A stretch of 64,000 nucleotides of DNA from Brasilonema sp. UFV-L1. GTDB lineage: Bacteria > Cyanobacteriota > Cyanobacteriia > Cyanobacteriales > Nostocaceae. Positions 10,401-18,777 of this stretch are shown one piece after another. Each line of letters opens with the position of its first letter. The first letter of the stretch is position 1. Where the stretch lies: positions 62,001-126,000 of the forward strand of contig NZ_QMEA01000002.1 of the NCBI RefSeq assembly GCF_012912105.1, written 5' to 3'. Below the pieces are notes generated by a model, which ran no database searches, had not been told where the DNA came from, and saw nothing but the letters and a program-made list of their open reading frames with translations. Position numbers and translations under genes: made by a program.

Positions 10401-10633
10401 ACAGAACCTAGTACAGGGCGTACCGTACTCAAATTCATGCCATACATAGCCAAGCGTTTCTCAAACAACTCTTGCTTTCCTTGCGCAACAGTTTTACACC
10501 ATTTTTCCAGTTTGGTATTGCTCAAGCTGTCGCAGTCTTGAGTTTCCTTGAGTAGAAACTCAGGGCTTAGGCGTTCAGCCATCGTGCTGGCACGCTCAAC
10601 AATTTTCACCAAGTCATTTCTCGAAACTTGCAT
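7499..10633 (-). CDS. lanM: Class II lanthipeptide synthetase (LanM), ProcM-like zinc site
   Basis: The 1044-residue bifunctional enzyme dehydrates Ser/Thr by phosphorylation and elimination, then cyclises Cys onto the dehydro residues. The N-terminal DUF4135 dehydratase domain contains the kinase-like motifs LIYKPKDLG and TDCTDDNLIA...VDMETL. The C-terminal LanC-like half has GFSHGAAG, WCHGATG (C921) and HLCCGN (C966, C967). Ordinary LanC domains use Cys, Cys and His as zinc ligands; the Cys-Cys-Gly motif here gives three cysteines, as in the substrate-tolerant ProcM group of cyanobacteria. It follows the epimerase gene by 71 bp and the precursor gene lies upstream, all on one strand. Length is normal for the family and the gene looks intact. 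Confidence 0.95.
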   Translation of the reverse strand: MQVSRNDLVKIVERASTMAERLSPEFLLKETQDCDSLSNTKLEKWCKTVAQGKQELFEKRLAMYGMNLSTVRPVLGSVSLANPDILPTWVDTLEKALKATTLIAQQSEINNKKPQHHIPFEEVFLGFIEVAREKLIAQTGSSYKLLSEESHKSLEHSLLQQLSSVYIQALNWEFSIFRSFHNTPFLHISQQSSDYSTEQYQKFVHGMMTEKLLSFFQEYSVLARMMATLADFWVDATFEFIQRLASDWSKIESIFQAELKQVVRVKPALSDSHNQGRTAIALTFDSGLKLIYKPKDLGIEEAYFQFLSWLNQHSGLLPFKLLKVINRSTYGWVECVDHLPCSDKEELERYYQRAGMLLCLVYSLQGTDCTDDNLIACGEYPVLVDMETLIYPQVQLSEEQADGTEAHFLGGRISNSVLDTGFLPQWQFGPDGTYYDVSALGQLSKQQESVPANVPYLDGIYISSKDYVEEIVDGFRQMYQFLIEERKAILAPDSPLKSLAHQNIRFIFRNTIVYSLILEKTLNPKFLRDGVDRSIQLDFLSRVLLSYNSKPDFWLLVLAELQALEQLDIPHFTTRADSDTLTIYPGQTLEKFFRQSGYQRVISRLSQFCQEDLAQQIGFIRSALGSFQFGEHSYSPSQKVQFNPNEVVCLTSAQMVQQAMAIATKLQKWAIRNSDGSASWITLGYSAQTQQCQFQPMGYDLYNGCTGVALFLAALEKVVGAGFRDLSLAALLPLRKLLHDSQSNQELAKKIGIGGATGLGSIIYALVRISQFLHEPNLLQDAKQAASLLTPEVISLDKDLDVMAGSAGAILGLLALVETTKVDAFLELAIAFGDHLLNNRVKSETGYQTWQTLDGKLLTGFSHGAAGIAYALLRVYQTTDEVKFKEAASDAIAYESSVFSTATGNWPDLRPSEPSFMTNWCHGATGIGLARLGSLAILDTSEIRQDIETALTTTQHFGISGVDHLCCGNFGRIEFLLQAACQLSRPRLLDEAQKKASLLVSRFEKTDSFADVYDPSFFRGIAGIGYELLRLAEPKLLPSVLLWK

Positions 10634-10704
10634 TTTTGTGGGCTAGAAAGGGTACTGTTAGATGCAAGAGTGTAAACGCAATCAATCTAATGAAAGCTGA
10701 TTGT

Positions 10705-12117
10705 TTACCGAGCGTAGGCTAGAGTTTTTTGTGTGGGTTCTTCGTCTAAACAGCCGCTCGCCAGCAACAGATTAAGAGCCTGGAATGTTTTTTCAGAGGG
10801 CACTCCGAATAAATTGAACAATCCGACAATTTCAGCAGATGTTTTATCACCTTGTCTGATTGCTTCTCCTAGTTCCCTGAGGTAATTTTGATGCCGAAAC
10901 TTGCGAGTTATAATTCTTGTTGAAAGCTGAAAACCGTCTGCGAGTTTCTCGTATTGCAAATCACTACGGAACCGGATGAGATCGTTAGATCTAACAGTCG
11001 GCGACATATGCTCATTGAGCATTCTTTCGAGAGTAGCTCTTAAATCATGAATGTCAGCAAAAGTTCCTTGATCGAATATGATGTAACCTAGTGGCCAACG
11101 ATCATTAGCTCGGCAAGGACTAATGAGTTTAACAGTCCGATCAACCATGTTAAACAGAAAACCTGTTACACAGGCGATAGTTCCTGGATTAGATGAATCC
11201 TCTTCCTGAGATAATTTTTCACTCAATTCTGCTTTTTTCTGGATCTGTTTCTGATTCCGCTCCCGCAACCTTCCGGTGTTGGCTTTAATTATCTGCTCAG
11301 ATTCGGGATTTTGCAGAGCTAAGATCACAAAGGCTAGCTCCTCAGCAGTAAATTCTTCATGAATTTGGTTTAAGATTTTTAAGGAAATGACAGAGAAACG
11401 ATCAAGATAGCGTCCTTTTTCTCTAGAGAGTTTCAATAGCGATCGCGTGCGCTCTGGATTTTTCAAAGCCAGAGCAGTTGTTGTTTGAGGAAACCTGCCC
11501 AAAATTTCATGAAAATCGCTACAGAATTTTTCATAGTCTGGGTTGTCTAAAGGATCTGTTGCCCAGTAACAAAAACCTGCACCAGCAGACGAACCAAGGA
11601 TTTCTTTGAGTAATTCCAAGACTTCAAGCCATAACTTAGCATTTTCTGGGGTGTAAAGGAACAGATCCGACAAACGTGGTGCTGATACACCGCAGAACCA
11701 GCAGCCAACCGAACACCCTTTGCTAAGTTCAACAGCAAAAGGAGCATGTATTATTTGATCTTGATAGCATTTTTTGTACAAACTTTCATTTCGAGCAATT
11801 TGTCGCTCTCGCCAAGCTTTAAACCTGAAATCTTTGGGCAAAGCAGCAAGGGAAATATCTTTGTCGCTTTCTTCAGAGAATATTTGCTCAAGTGTTCCTA
11901 TTGGAGAAATAGAGTCTTGTTCTCCGTTTTGGCTAGCATATTCATTCAATAGCCGTCTAATTTCTTCAGAATTTATCTTTAGGTTATAGCGACAAACTGC
12001 TTGAGCAGGATCTTTAGATACTTGCTTTTTAAAATCTGGATCTGCATTCCATTTTTCAGAAAAACGCTTGAGCTGACTCTGACTTGTAAGTTCTTTATCA
12101 TTAATTTTTTCAAACAT
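10705..12117 (-). CDS. PoyD-type radical SAM peptide epimerase
   Basis: This 470-residue radical SAM protein has a CX3CX2C iron-sulfur motif, GCSVGCWFCG (C135, C139, C142). The overall layout, downstream of an NHLP precursor, matches the RiPP amino-acid epimerase family (PoyD, OspD, AvpD). These abstract an alpha hydrogen and convert L- to D-residues in the core peptide. The first 55 residues contain a stretch (KWNADPDFKKQVSKDPAQAV) resembling the leader region of the precursor encoded just upstream. It lies 121 bp after the precursor gene and 71 bp before lanM. Assignment to epimerase rather than another radical SAM maturase rests on motif spacing, length and context. Confidence 0.85.
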   Translation of the reverse strand: MFEKINDKELTSQSQLKRFSEKWNADPDFKKQVSKDPAQAVCRYNLKINSEEIRRLLNEYASQNGEQDSISPIGTLEQIFSEESDKDISLAALPKDFRFKAWRERQIARNESLYKKCYQDQIIHAPFAVELSKGCSVGCWFCGVSAPRLSDLFLYTPENAKLWLEVLELLKEILGSSAGAGFCYWATDPLDNPDYEKFCSDFHEILGRFPQTTTALALKNPERTRSLLKLSREKGRYLDRFSVISLKILNQIHEEFTAEELAFVILALQNPESEQIIKANTGRLRERNQKQIQKKAELSEKLSQEEDSSNPGTIACVTGFLFNMVDRTVKLISPCRANDRWPLGYIIFDQGTFADIHDLRATLERMLNEHMSPTVRSNDLIRFRSDLQYEKLADGFQLSTRIITRKFRHQNYLRELGEAIRQGDKTSAEIVGLFNLFGVPSEKTFQALNLLLASGCLDEEPTQKTLAYAR

Positions 12118-12164
12118 GCGGCTGTTCCTTAATATAAGGAAATTCTAATGACTCTAGGTGAGCA

Positions 12165-12196
12165 GTTAGGAGTGAGGGTTACTCCTGACTCCTAAC
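12165..12196 (-). promoter_or_regulatory. Hairpin between precursor and epimerase genes
   Basis: Nine-base arms GTTAGGAGT and ACTCCTAAC enclose a short loop in the 121-bp gap after the precursor gene. There is no T-run, so it is more likely an RNA stabiliser or a leaky attenuator than a full terminator. Such an element would let the precursor be made in excess over the enzymes. Confidence 0.4.
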
Positions 12197-12238
12197 TCAT
12201 TAATTGCTAGTTTTTAACTAACAGGAAATTTCTGCAAA

Positions 12239-12568
12239 CTAGCAACCGCCAGCTACATATCTACCTTTGCCAGATTTGCCGCTATATACAAGAAAACCGC
12301 CGCTACCACCAGCAACAGCCTCTAGAGCTTCCTCAGAAAGTTCTCCCTCACCTTCGAGATCAGCAGGCTTGACTGGAAGCACGAGATATAGAATGTTGGG
12401 GTTTTCCTCAAGTACCCTCACTTCAATGTTGTCTGGAACTTGAACTCCGGATTCTTTAGCAATGATAGCCTTAGGATTACTTAGCAGTTCTTGTTTAAAT
12501 GCATCATCTTTCCAGGCTTTAGCAACTAGATCGGCTTCAAATTCTTGACGAGTTTTATTTTCTGGCAT
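12239..12568 (-). CDS. NHLP-type lanthipeptide/proteusin precursor peptide
   Basis: The 109-residue peptide has a long leader of the nitrile hydratase alpha-subunit type (EFEADLVAKAWKDDAFKQEL near residues 10-28, then NPKAIIAKESG). It ends in an acidic helix and a double-glycine site, ALEAVAGG (residues 81-88). The predicted core is residues 89-109 (bases 12242-12304). It is glycine-rich, with Ser89, Ser96, Ser99 and a single Cys109 at the very C-terminus, so at most one (methyl)lanthionine ring can form. The start codon is well placed behind an AGGAGA ribosome-binding site. The C39-domain transporter nearby would cleave after Gly-Gly. Neighbours predict dehydration, cyclisation and epimerisation. 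Confidence 0.93.
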   Translation of the reverse strand: MPENKTRQEFEADLVAKAWKDDAFKQELLSNPKAIIAKESGVQVPDNIEVRVLEENPNILYLVLPVKPADLEGEGELSEEALEAVAGGSGGFLVYSGKSGKGRYVAGGC

Positions 12569-13346
12569 GATACTGTCTCCTGAGATTTAAACTACTAGAG
12601 GTATGGCAATGATTCTTGGACTGTAAACACTAATCAAAGTTTGTATTATGTGTTTTTGTTCAAAATTGCCGAACCTTGATGGTATAAACTATTTTATTTT
12701 ATTGCTAATACTCTAATTTTCATCCTCAGGAAAACTCATATTTTTTCAGTATTTGACTCATATAAATTAGATGATCTCAATTTTTTAGTTTTCTTTCTTT
12801 TACCATATAAAGAGATATAATAATTCAGGAATAACGCTCCTGAGTGCTGAATTATTATCAAGAGATTCAACTCAGAACAAGTTAGTTGCATATTAATATG
12901 GACATTTTATAAAGCTTATATAGCAAGACTTTCAGAAAATGAAGAAAAATGTGCATCTTTCATTTGTTGCTAGTCTATAGTGCCGCTAGTTATAAACTCA
13001 CATTTCGCACCAAGAAACATGATATTTTGTAAGACAAATCAAAATGGTTTTATTTTAGCCATAAAACCCTAGAGATGAACTTTCTCCCGTCTCCTATAGA
13101 TGATTGTGGAAAGCGACTGATACCATTTCACGAAAATCCTGATACCATTAATTCCCCCTACAGCGCCCAACTCCAGAGGGGACCCAAGCGCCCCCTACTC
13201 CCTCTGCTTGCTCACAATGTTCTAACCTTAAAGTGAAAGGGTATGAGGATACCAAAACGCGGATTTAATCCAAATAACATTCTTGCTTTTGGTTGATATG
13301 ATTTTAGAAAGGACTGGAGCAATTCAACTTAATTGAAGATCATTCT

Positions 13347-13380
13347 AGAACCCCGACTTCTTTAAAAATTCGGGGTTCTA
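13347..13380. repeat. Interspersed hairpin repeat (CCCCGAC...TCGGGG type)
   Basis: The sequence GAACCCCGA, an A/T-rich loop, and TCGGGGTTC form an imperfect stem-loop. A relative with the same core (CCCGACTTCTTTAAAAAGT) lies at 54838-54864. Such stem-loops are dispersed in cyanobacterial genomes and may serve as terminators. Confidence 0.6.
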
Positions 13381-13451
13381 TTCCTTGACTAAATAAGAAT
13401 ATAATCTTAAATTTAAACTATCAATTACTATCATCATCAAAAGCAAATAAT

Positions 13452-13547
13452 ATGAATGACTCTATACAATTTAGCGTTGGCTTAGTTATAGTCTGCTTGC
13501 TAATACTAATCTTGTTGTGGTTACCCGATATACTCAGGAATGAATAA
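13452..13547 (+). CDS. Possible 31-aa single-pass membrane peptide
   Basis: ATG at 13452 opens 31 codons with one clear hydrophobic segment (VGLVIVCLLILILLWLP) flanked by polar ends (MNDSIQF and DILRNE). It lies on the plus strand, opposite to the surrounding RiPP genes, and is just upstream of their convergent hairpin. Size and topology resemble the many tiny membrane subunits of cyanobacteria, but I do not recognise it and the ribosome-binding site is weak. Confidence 0.35.
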   Translation: MNDSIQFSVGLVIVCLLILILLWLPDILRNE

Positions 13548-13562
13548 GGGTTATTGATGGTT

Positions 13563-13587
13563 AATTCCGAATTTGGAATTCGGAATT
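13563..13587. terminator. Inverted repeat at the 3' end of the exporter genes
   Basis: Perfect 11-bp arms AATTCCGAATT and AATTCGGAATT lie around a 3-nt loop, 6 bp beyond the stop codon of the NHLM ABC transporter gene. The arms are AT-rich with no strong T-run, so it is a probable bidirectional end signal. Confidence 0.5.
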
Positions 13588-13593
13588 ATTCGG

Positions 13594-16491
13594 TCAATCT
13601 ATTTGTCGTGCTACAAGGCGAGCAAATAACCCTCCTTGTTTAACCAATTCCGCATAAGAACCTACCTCCACCAAGCGACCTGCTTCAACAACATAGATCC
13701 TGTCAGCATTGCGAATGGTACTAAGGCGGTGGGCAATGACTATCCGGGTAGCATTTAACTTGTCTAGACTCTCGGTAACAATTGCTTGAGTGCGGTTATC
13801 GAGAGCACTCGTTGCCTCATCCATCAGAATAATTTTTGGCTTTAACAAGATGGAACGAGCAATTAATAGTCGCTGCCTTTGTCCTCCGGAAAGATTCGTA
13901 CCGCCCTCACTAATCACAGTGTGCATTCCCATCGGCATTTGCTCGATATCAGCGGCGAAACCTGACATCCGTGCTGCCTCCCAAGCTTCATCCATTGTCA
14001 CCAACGCCCCGCAGGTGAGGTTGTCAAACATTGAGCCGGAGTTAATTCGACCATTTTGCAGCACTACTCCTAACTGCCGTCGTACAGCTTGGACATCCAA
14101 CCCAGCTAAGTCTTGTCCATCGTAATAAACAGTACCGCTTAGGGGCGTCTCAAATCCTAATAACAACCGGAATACTGTTGATTTTCCACTGCCACTGGGA
14201 CCTACTATTGCGACAAATTCTCCTGGATCTGCATAAATGGTCACATCATCAAGGATTAATGGTCCATCCTCACGATAGCGGAAGGTGATGTGGTCTAAGA
14301 CAATTCTACCTGTCAAGCGACCTGGATCAGCGCTACTCGGGTCAGTTTCTGGCATTCCGGTAGCAATCGGCTTTGCCCGCTCCCACAACGGTACAATTCC
14401 CAAAACATCAGTCAGGGTATTGCTCAAGTCAGTGACACCACTAATAAAAGTTCCAAACGCTGAATTAAAAGCCAAAAACGTACCCATATTCAGCCCAATG
14501 CCGCCTTTAGCCTGAGCCATCTGAATAAACAGAATCGCAAACCAATATAGCAGTATGGAACTGATCAAAGGCAGCGCCTCGTTAAAAACGGAAACACTAT
14601 CATCTATCCGTTTGATACCTGCCTTCAGTTTGGTTCGCTGGCTGTATTTTTTCGCCCAAGCTGCGAATGCCCGCCCTTCTGCAGCTGCTACCCGCAGTTT
14701 TGATACCCCGTTGATGAGTTCTACGGTTAGCCCGTTAATTTCACCATCTGCAGCTTCTTGCTTTCGGTTTTTGCCTACCAATAGTATGCTAGATATTACT
14801 GTAACAATCACAGCTATCAAGGTTATACCAAATCCTACTAAAGCCAGTTGTACGCTGTAAACAAACATTAGTGCCAAGTTCAACAAGGAAAACACCGCAC
14901 TTAAGAGAGTGCGTTGCGTAGCACCACTGAGCTTGGCGCGAATTTGGCTAACTGCTAACAGGCGAGTTAGCAAGTCACCAGACGAGTAGCTGCGAAAAAA
15001 TGCAGGTTTAAGAGTCAGTAATCGGTCCCAAATTGCTGGCTGTAGGGCAGCATCAGCAGAGTTTTCAACCCGTAGCGTCAGAATTCCTTGAGCCATTTGA
15101 AACGCGGCTTGTCCGATCGCGGCGGCAAACAGCGCTAGCCCAATTTGCAACAACTGGACGCGATTGCTGTCAGGAATTGCATCATTTACCAACATTGCTG
15201 TTGCCTGGGGTGTAACCATCCCCAGTAATGTTCCCAATATCCCCAGCAAAACCACACCCACAAGCTCTTTTCTATTGCCCCTCGTGCCAAACTCAAACAG
15301 TGCTAGGGAGTTACGCAGGTGAAGTGGCAACGGTCGATAGAACATTTGGGCTTCTAGCCAGAGTGTCTGTGCTACTGCCCGATTTACTAATGTCCGAGTG
15401 CGCGAACTAGGGTCAAACAAGACATAGCGATCGCCCTTTTGTGGTAACAATGCGACTGGGCTTTTGTCTGAGTTGGTATATGCCAATAAAGGACCATGTT
15501 CCTCTCGCCACCAATCTCCTACTAGTAGAACACGACGAGTACGAAATCGAGACGCCCGCGCGATCGCATCCAATGGATCGCTAACCCGACTGAGGTCTTC
15601 TGATTGGGCGGGAGGGTTAATCGTTATCCCCAAAGCGCGACCTACAGCCCCAGCAGCAATCAGCAGTGGTGTTCCTTCCTGAAAAAACGCGGTTTCTTGG
15701 GGGTGCAACACCGTGGTTAATTCCCCTAACGCCGTCTGAGTCACCTGACGGTTGAGTTCTTCGCGTTCCTGAAAAAGGCGAAAATCGTGGGCTTTCCTCT
15801 TGACAACTAATACATTTAAGTAGTGTAAGAAATACTCGTGTAAACAAGCTAGACTCGTTGGAATCTGCTCAAAGTTTTCCAACTCTGTAGTTGGGACAAC
15901 ATGCACCTCAACCAAGTCTTCCGCCTCGACCCACATCCCAGCGGCTAGAGGAAACTTAGGCGAAGTGATCTCTAGCTTCAGATCCTCAATTCCCATCCAC
16001 CGGGCATAGCCTTCACCCAGTTGTACCCAAAGTACTTGATTTGTAGAGCACGTCAGCGTGTGTCCCTTTTGTAAAGATAAGTAGCGCGACGAACCTGTCT
16101 GTTCCAAATCCACAGGAGTTAAGAGCGGATTCCTACGAATGAAATCGCCCAAGTGTTTGCTCCAGCCTTCTAAAAGAGCGATCGCACACTCATCATTCTC
16201 AGCAATACCAGCGGCTAGGGCGGCGATCGCCACTGGCGACAGTTCTGTTTCTTCAATCGCCACCGCTAGAATACCCCATTGCTCAAACAGTGCTGTACCG
16301 AACAAAGCCTCACCAGGGCTGACACTGAAAAGATAGTGACGATTGCCTTTTGGTTCGCCATCCTCAACAGACGTAGCAAATAGTGCGAGTGTGCCAGAAT
16401 GAACCACCCAAACCATGTCTGGGTCATTCAACAGCAGAGGTTCATTACCCTTAATACAACGTAGTTTCGATTCAATATTCAGATCCAGCAT
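13594..16491 (-). CDS. NHLM-type ABC transporter, second subunit (no protease domain)
   Basis: The 965-residue protein joins a long N-terminal region (about 1-380, with a cyclic-nucleotide-binding-like start) to six membrane helices and a C-terminal ABC domain with GPSGSGKST, LSGGQRQR and ILMDEATSALD. This architecture matches the second ABC protein of the NHLM bacteriocin export systems. It starts 11 bp after the C39-containing ABC gene, and the two probably form a heterodimer that secretes the processed peptide. The C39 protease is absent here, as expected for this partner. Confidence 0.9.
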   Translation of the reverse strand: MLDLNIESKLRCIKGNEPLLLNDPDMVWVVHSGTLALFATSVEDGEPKGNRHYLFSVSPGEALFGTALFEQWGILAVAIEETELSPVAIAALAAGIAENDECAIALLEGWSKHLGDFIRRNPLLTPVDLEQTGSSRYLSLQKGHTLTCSTNQVLWVQLGEGYARWMGIEDLKLEITSPKFPLAAGMWVEAEDLVEVHVVPTTELENFEQIPTSLACLHEYFLHYLNVLVVKRKAHDFRLFQEREELNRQVTQTALGELTTVLHPQETAFFQEGTPLLIAAGAVGRALGITINPPAQSEDLSRVSDPLDAIARASRFRTRRVLLVGDWWREEHGPLLAYTNSDKSPVALLPQKGDRYVLFDPSSRTRTLVNRAVAQTLWLEAQMFYRPLPLHLRNSLALFEFGTRGNRKELVGVVLLGILGTLLGMVTPQATAMLVNDAIPDSNRVQLLQIGLALFAAAIGQAAFQMAQGILTLRVENSADAALQPAIWDRLLTLKPAFFRSYSSGDLLTRLLAVSQIRAKLSGATQRTLLSAVFSLLNLALMFVYSVQLALVGFGITLIAVIVTVISSILLVGKNRKQEAADGEINGLTVELINGVSKLRVAAAEGRAFAAWAKKYSQRTKLKAGIKRIDDSVSVFNEALPLISSILLYWFAILFIQMAQAKGGIGLNMGTFLAFNSAFGTFISGVTDLSNTLTDVLGIVPLWERAKPIATGMPETDPSSADPGRLTGRIVLDHITFRYREDGPLILDDVTIYADPGEFVAIVGPSGSGKSTVFRLLLGFETPLSGTVYYDGQDLAGLDVQAVRRQLGVVLQNGRINSGSMFDNLTCGALVTMDEAWEAARMSGFAADIEQMPMGMHTVISEGGTNLSGGQRQRLLIARSILLKPKIILMDEATSALDNRTQAIVTESLDKLNATRIVIAHRLSTIRNADRIYVVEAGRLVEVGSYAELVKQGGLFARLVARQID

Positions 16492-16502
16492 AACCTTGCT
16501 TC

Positions 16503-18728
16503 CTAACCCTCTTCACTACTTGTCAAACGGGCATATGTTCCTCCGAGATGGCGTAACTGCTCATGGGTACCTCTTTGTACCACTTTGCCTCGCTCTAGGA
16601 CAATAATTTCATCGCAATCGCGAATTGTACTCAGTCGGTGAGCGACCACAATACAAGAACAACCGCGCCGTCGCAGGTTCCGATCAATAATCAATTCTGT
16701 TTCAGCATCAAGCGCACTAGTTGCTTCATCTAACACCAACACTGCGGGATTCCTAATTAAAGCACGGGCAATTTCTAAACGCTGGCGTTGTCCTCCACTC
16801 ATATTCGTGCCCCCTTCCAAAACCTGGGCATCATATCCTCCAGGCATATTCAAGATCAGATCGTGAATGACTGCGTCTTTACATGCTTGCACCAAATCTT
16901 CTTCTGGGACAGTTGAATCCCAAAGCGTCAGATTTTCGCGCACTGTCCCAGCAAAAAGAAATATATCCTGTTCAACCATAGCTAGTGAATTAGCTAAAAC
17001 CGAGCGTGGAATCTGACTTCGGGGAATACCATCAAACAGAATTTCGCCTGCCCAAGGCGAGTAAAGACCTGTTACAAGCTTGGCAACTGTGGACTTTCCA
17101 GAACCACTACCACCAACAAATGCTACCCGTTGCCCAGGTTTCAAAGTCACATTCAAGTTTTCAATCAGGGGGGGTTCCAAACGGCTATAGCCAAAGCTGA
17201 TGTTACGCAACTCAATGTAGCCCACAAGCTGAAATGAGTCTTCCCTGATTGCATGTAGAGACGTTCCATGAAACGTCTCTACACGAGTGCCTCCGTCAGC
17301 TTCGGAATCAATCGGGTTTTGCAGAACGTCATCGAGTCGGTTTAAATCCGCCTCTAGCTCTTGCATTGTACTGCCGAAATTGACGAGATTGTTCACTGGC
17401 TTGAGGAATTCGCTCGTAAGAGTCTGGTAGGCAACTAGCATCCCAATACTTAGACTGCCGTTCATGACCCTGAAGCCACCAACAACTAAGATAGAAGTTG
17501 TCGCCAAAGCCGTTAAAAACGTGGGTAATGTGGACAAAACTTGGCTTGGAAGTGCCAATTCTTGCTGGGCGTTGAGCATTTTGGCATAATATCCAGCGAA
17601 CTTAGAAAATAAGTCAAACTCTAAGCCGCTGGCTTTAACTGTTTCCATTGATTGAATGCCGCCGATCGCAACACCAGCAACCTTACCGTTTTCCTGAGCA
17701 ACTTTCATGTTGGCATCAACACGACTGCGCGATAAAGATTGCAGAGCAAAAAAGTTGAATGCTGCAAAGAGAATAGCTACGCTGGTCAATATCCAGTCAT
17801 ACAAAATCATAATCGCAGCGTAAAAGACAATCATCAGCGTATCGATCACCGTAGTCGCAAGTTGCCCTGATAGCACATCTGCAACTTTGTCATTGAGTTC
17901 ATTGCGACTGCTAATTTCACCCGTAAAACGCTGGGCATAAAAACCAATCGGTAAGCGTAGAGTATGCCAGAGAAACTGTCCTGACATTGAAACCGACAAT
18001 TTGACCATCAGCCTGCGCAGGTACAAAAGCCGCATCCGAGCGAGAATTCCTTGACTTACTGCCGCAAACAGCATTCCTATTAGCAAAGGTCGCAGCCAGT
18101 CTTGACGGTTTTCAACTAGAATTTCATCTACAAAGACTTGAGTAAAAGCTGGTATACTTAAACGCGGTATTGTAAGTAATAACCCTGCAATCAAACAAAA
18201 TATAATTGCTCCACGCGAACTTTGTAGACGAGAGCTTAAAGCCGAGACAATGCTCTTTTTTTTACCTCCCCTCTTAAACTCTGGTCCACGTTCCATGAAC
18301 AAGACTACTCCAGTGTAGGCTTGGTCGAACTCCTCCAAAGAAACTGACCTGCGACCTGTAGCTGGATCGTTGAGGTAAACGCGGTTTTTAGAAAACCCCT
18401 CTACGACTAAAAAGTGATTGAAGTTCCAAAAGACAATGTACGGGGGGCGAAAGTCTTTGAGAGCTTCTAGCGGTTTTTTGAACCCTTTTGCCTCCAAGCC
18501 ATAAAATCTAGCTGCTTTGAGTACATTAGAGGCTTTACTGCCATCCCGCGAGACTCCACACTCGCGCCGTAGTTCGGGCAAGGGCACGATGCGACCGTAG
18601 TAGCCCAAAATAATTCCTAGAGCAGCAGCACCACATTCCACCGCCTCCATTTGCAGAAGTGTGGGAGTGCGGACGTGACTTGGTTGGCGTTGCGGCAAAA
18701 ACTTGAGATTAATAAAGCCAAGAGCCAT
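16503..18728 (-). CDS. NHLM-type peptidase-containing ABC transporter (C39 domain)
   Basis: This 741-residue transporter begins with a C39 double-glycine peptidase whose catalytic residues are visible: C32 in EAVECGAAALG, H105 in NFNHFLVVEG and D121 in YLNDPATG. A six-helix membrane domain and an ABC domain follow (GGSGSGKST, MSGGQRQR, VLDEATSALD). It should cut the precursor behind its Gly-Gly motif and export the core. Between the membrane and ATPase domains a 30-bp palindromic repeat (17254-17283) is read in frame and adds RVETFHGTSLHA. The adaptor gene lies 49 bp upstream and the partner ABC gene 11 bp downstream. Confidence 0.93.
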   Translation of the reverse strand: MALGFINLKFLPQRQPSHVRTPTLLQMEAVECGAAALGIILGYYGRIVPLPELRRECGVSRDGSKASNVLKAARFYGLEAKGFKKPLEALKDFRPPYIVFWNFNHFLVVEGFSKNRVYLNDPATGRRSVSLEEFDQAYTGVVLFMERGPEFKRGGKKKSIVSALSSRLQSSRGAIIFCLIAGLLLTIPRLSIPAFTQVFVDEILVENRQDWLRPLLIGMLFAAVSQGILARMRLLYLRRLMVKLSVSMSGQFLWHTLRLPIGFYAQRFTGEISSRNELNDKVADVLSGQLATTVIDTLMIVFYAAIMILYDWILTSVAILFAAFNFFALQSLSRSRVDANMKVAQENGKVAGVAIGGIQSMETVKASGLEFDLFSKFAGYYAKMLNAQQELALPSQVLSTLPTFLTALATTSILVVGGFRVMNGSLSIGMLVAYQTLTSEFLKPVNNLVNFGSTMQELEADLNRLDDVLQNPIDSEADGGTRVETFHGTSLHAIREDSFQLVGYIELRNISFGYSRLEPPLIENLNVTLKPGQRVAFVGGSGSGKSTVAKLVTGLYSPWAGEILFDGIPRSQIPRSVLANSLAMVEQDIFLFAGTVRENLTLWDSTVPEEDLVQACKDAVIHDLILNMPGGYDAQVLEGGTNMSGGQRQRLEIARALIRNPAVLVLDEATSALDAETELIIDRNLRRRGCSCIVVAHRLSTIRDCDEIIVLERGKVVQRGTHEQLRHLGGTYARLTSSEEG
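17254..17283. repeat. Palindromic repeat inserted in frame inside the ABC transporter gene
   Basis: TGTAGAGACGTTCC and its mirror half ending CGTCTCTACA form a near-perfect 30-bp palindrome. A sibling with the same AGAGACG/CGTCTCT arms is intergenic at 54919-54942. Here its length keeps the reading frame open and the position is a linker before the ATPase domain, so the protein tolerates it. Confidence 0.8.
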
Positions 18729-18777
18729 AGTTCAGTCGTCGTTTGTTGAAAGTTTTGCACTCTTGACTGGCAGCTTT

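Larger units (their letters stand above)
12569..13593. other. 1-kb spacer upstream of the precursor gene
   Basis: An AT-rich gap separates the export genes from the precursor-led operon. It must hold the promoter of the precursor operon on the minus strand. It also contains a hairpin repeat (13347-13380), a possible 31-codon membrane ORF (13452-13547) and an inverted repeat near the ABC gene stop (13563-13587). I found no second precursor gene. Confidence 0.5.
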
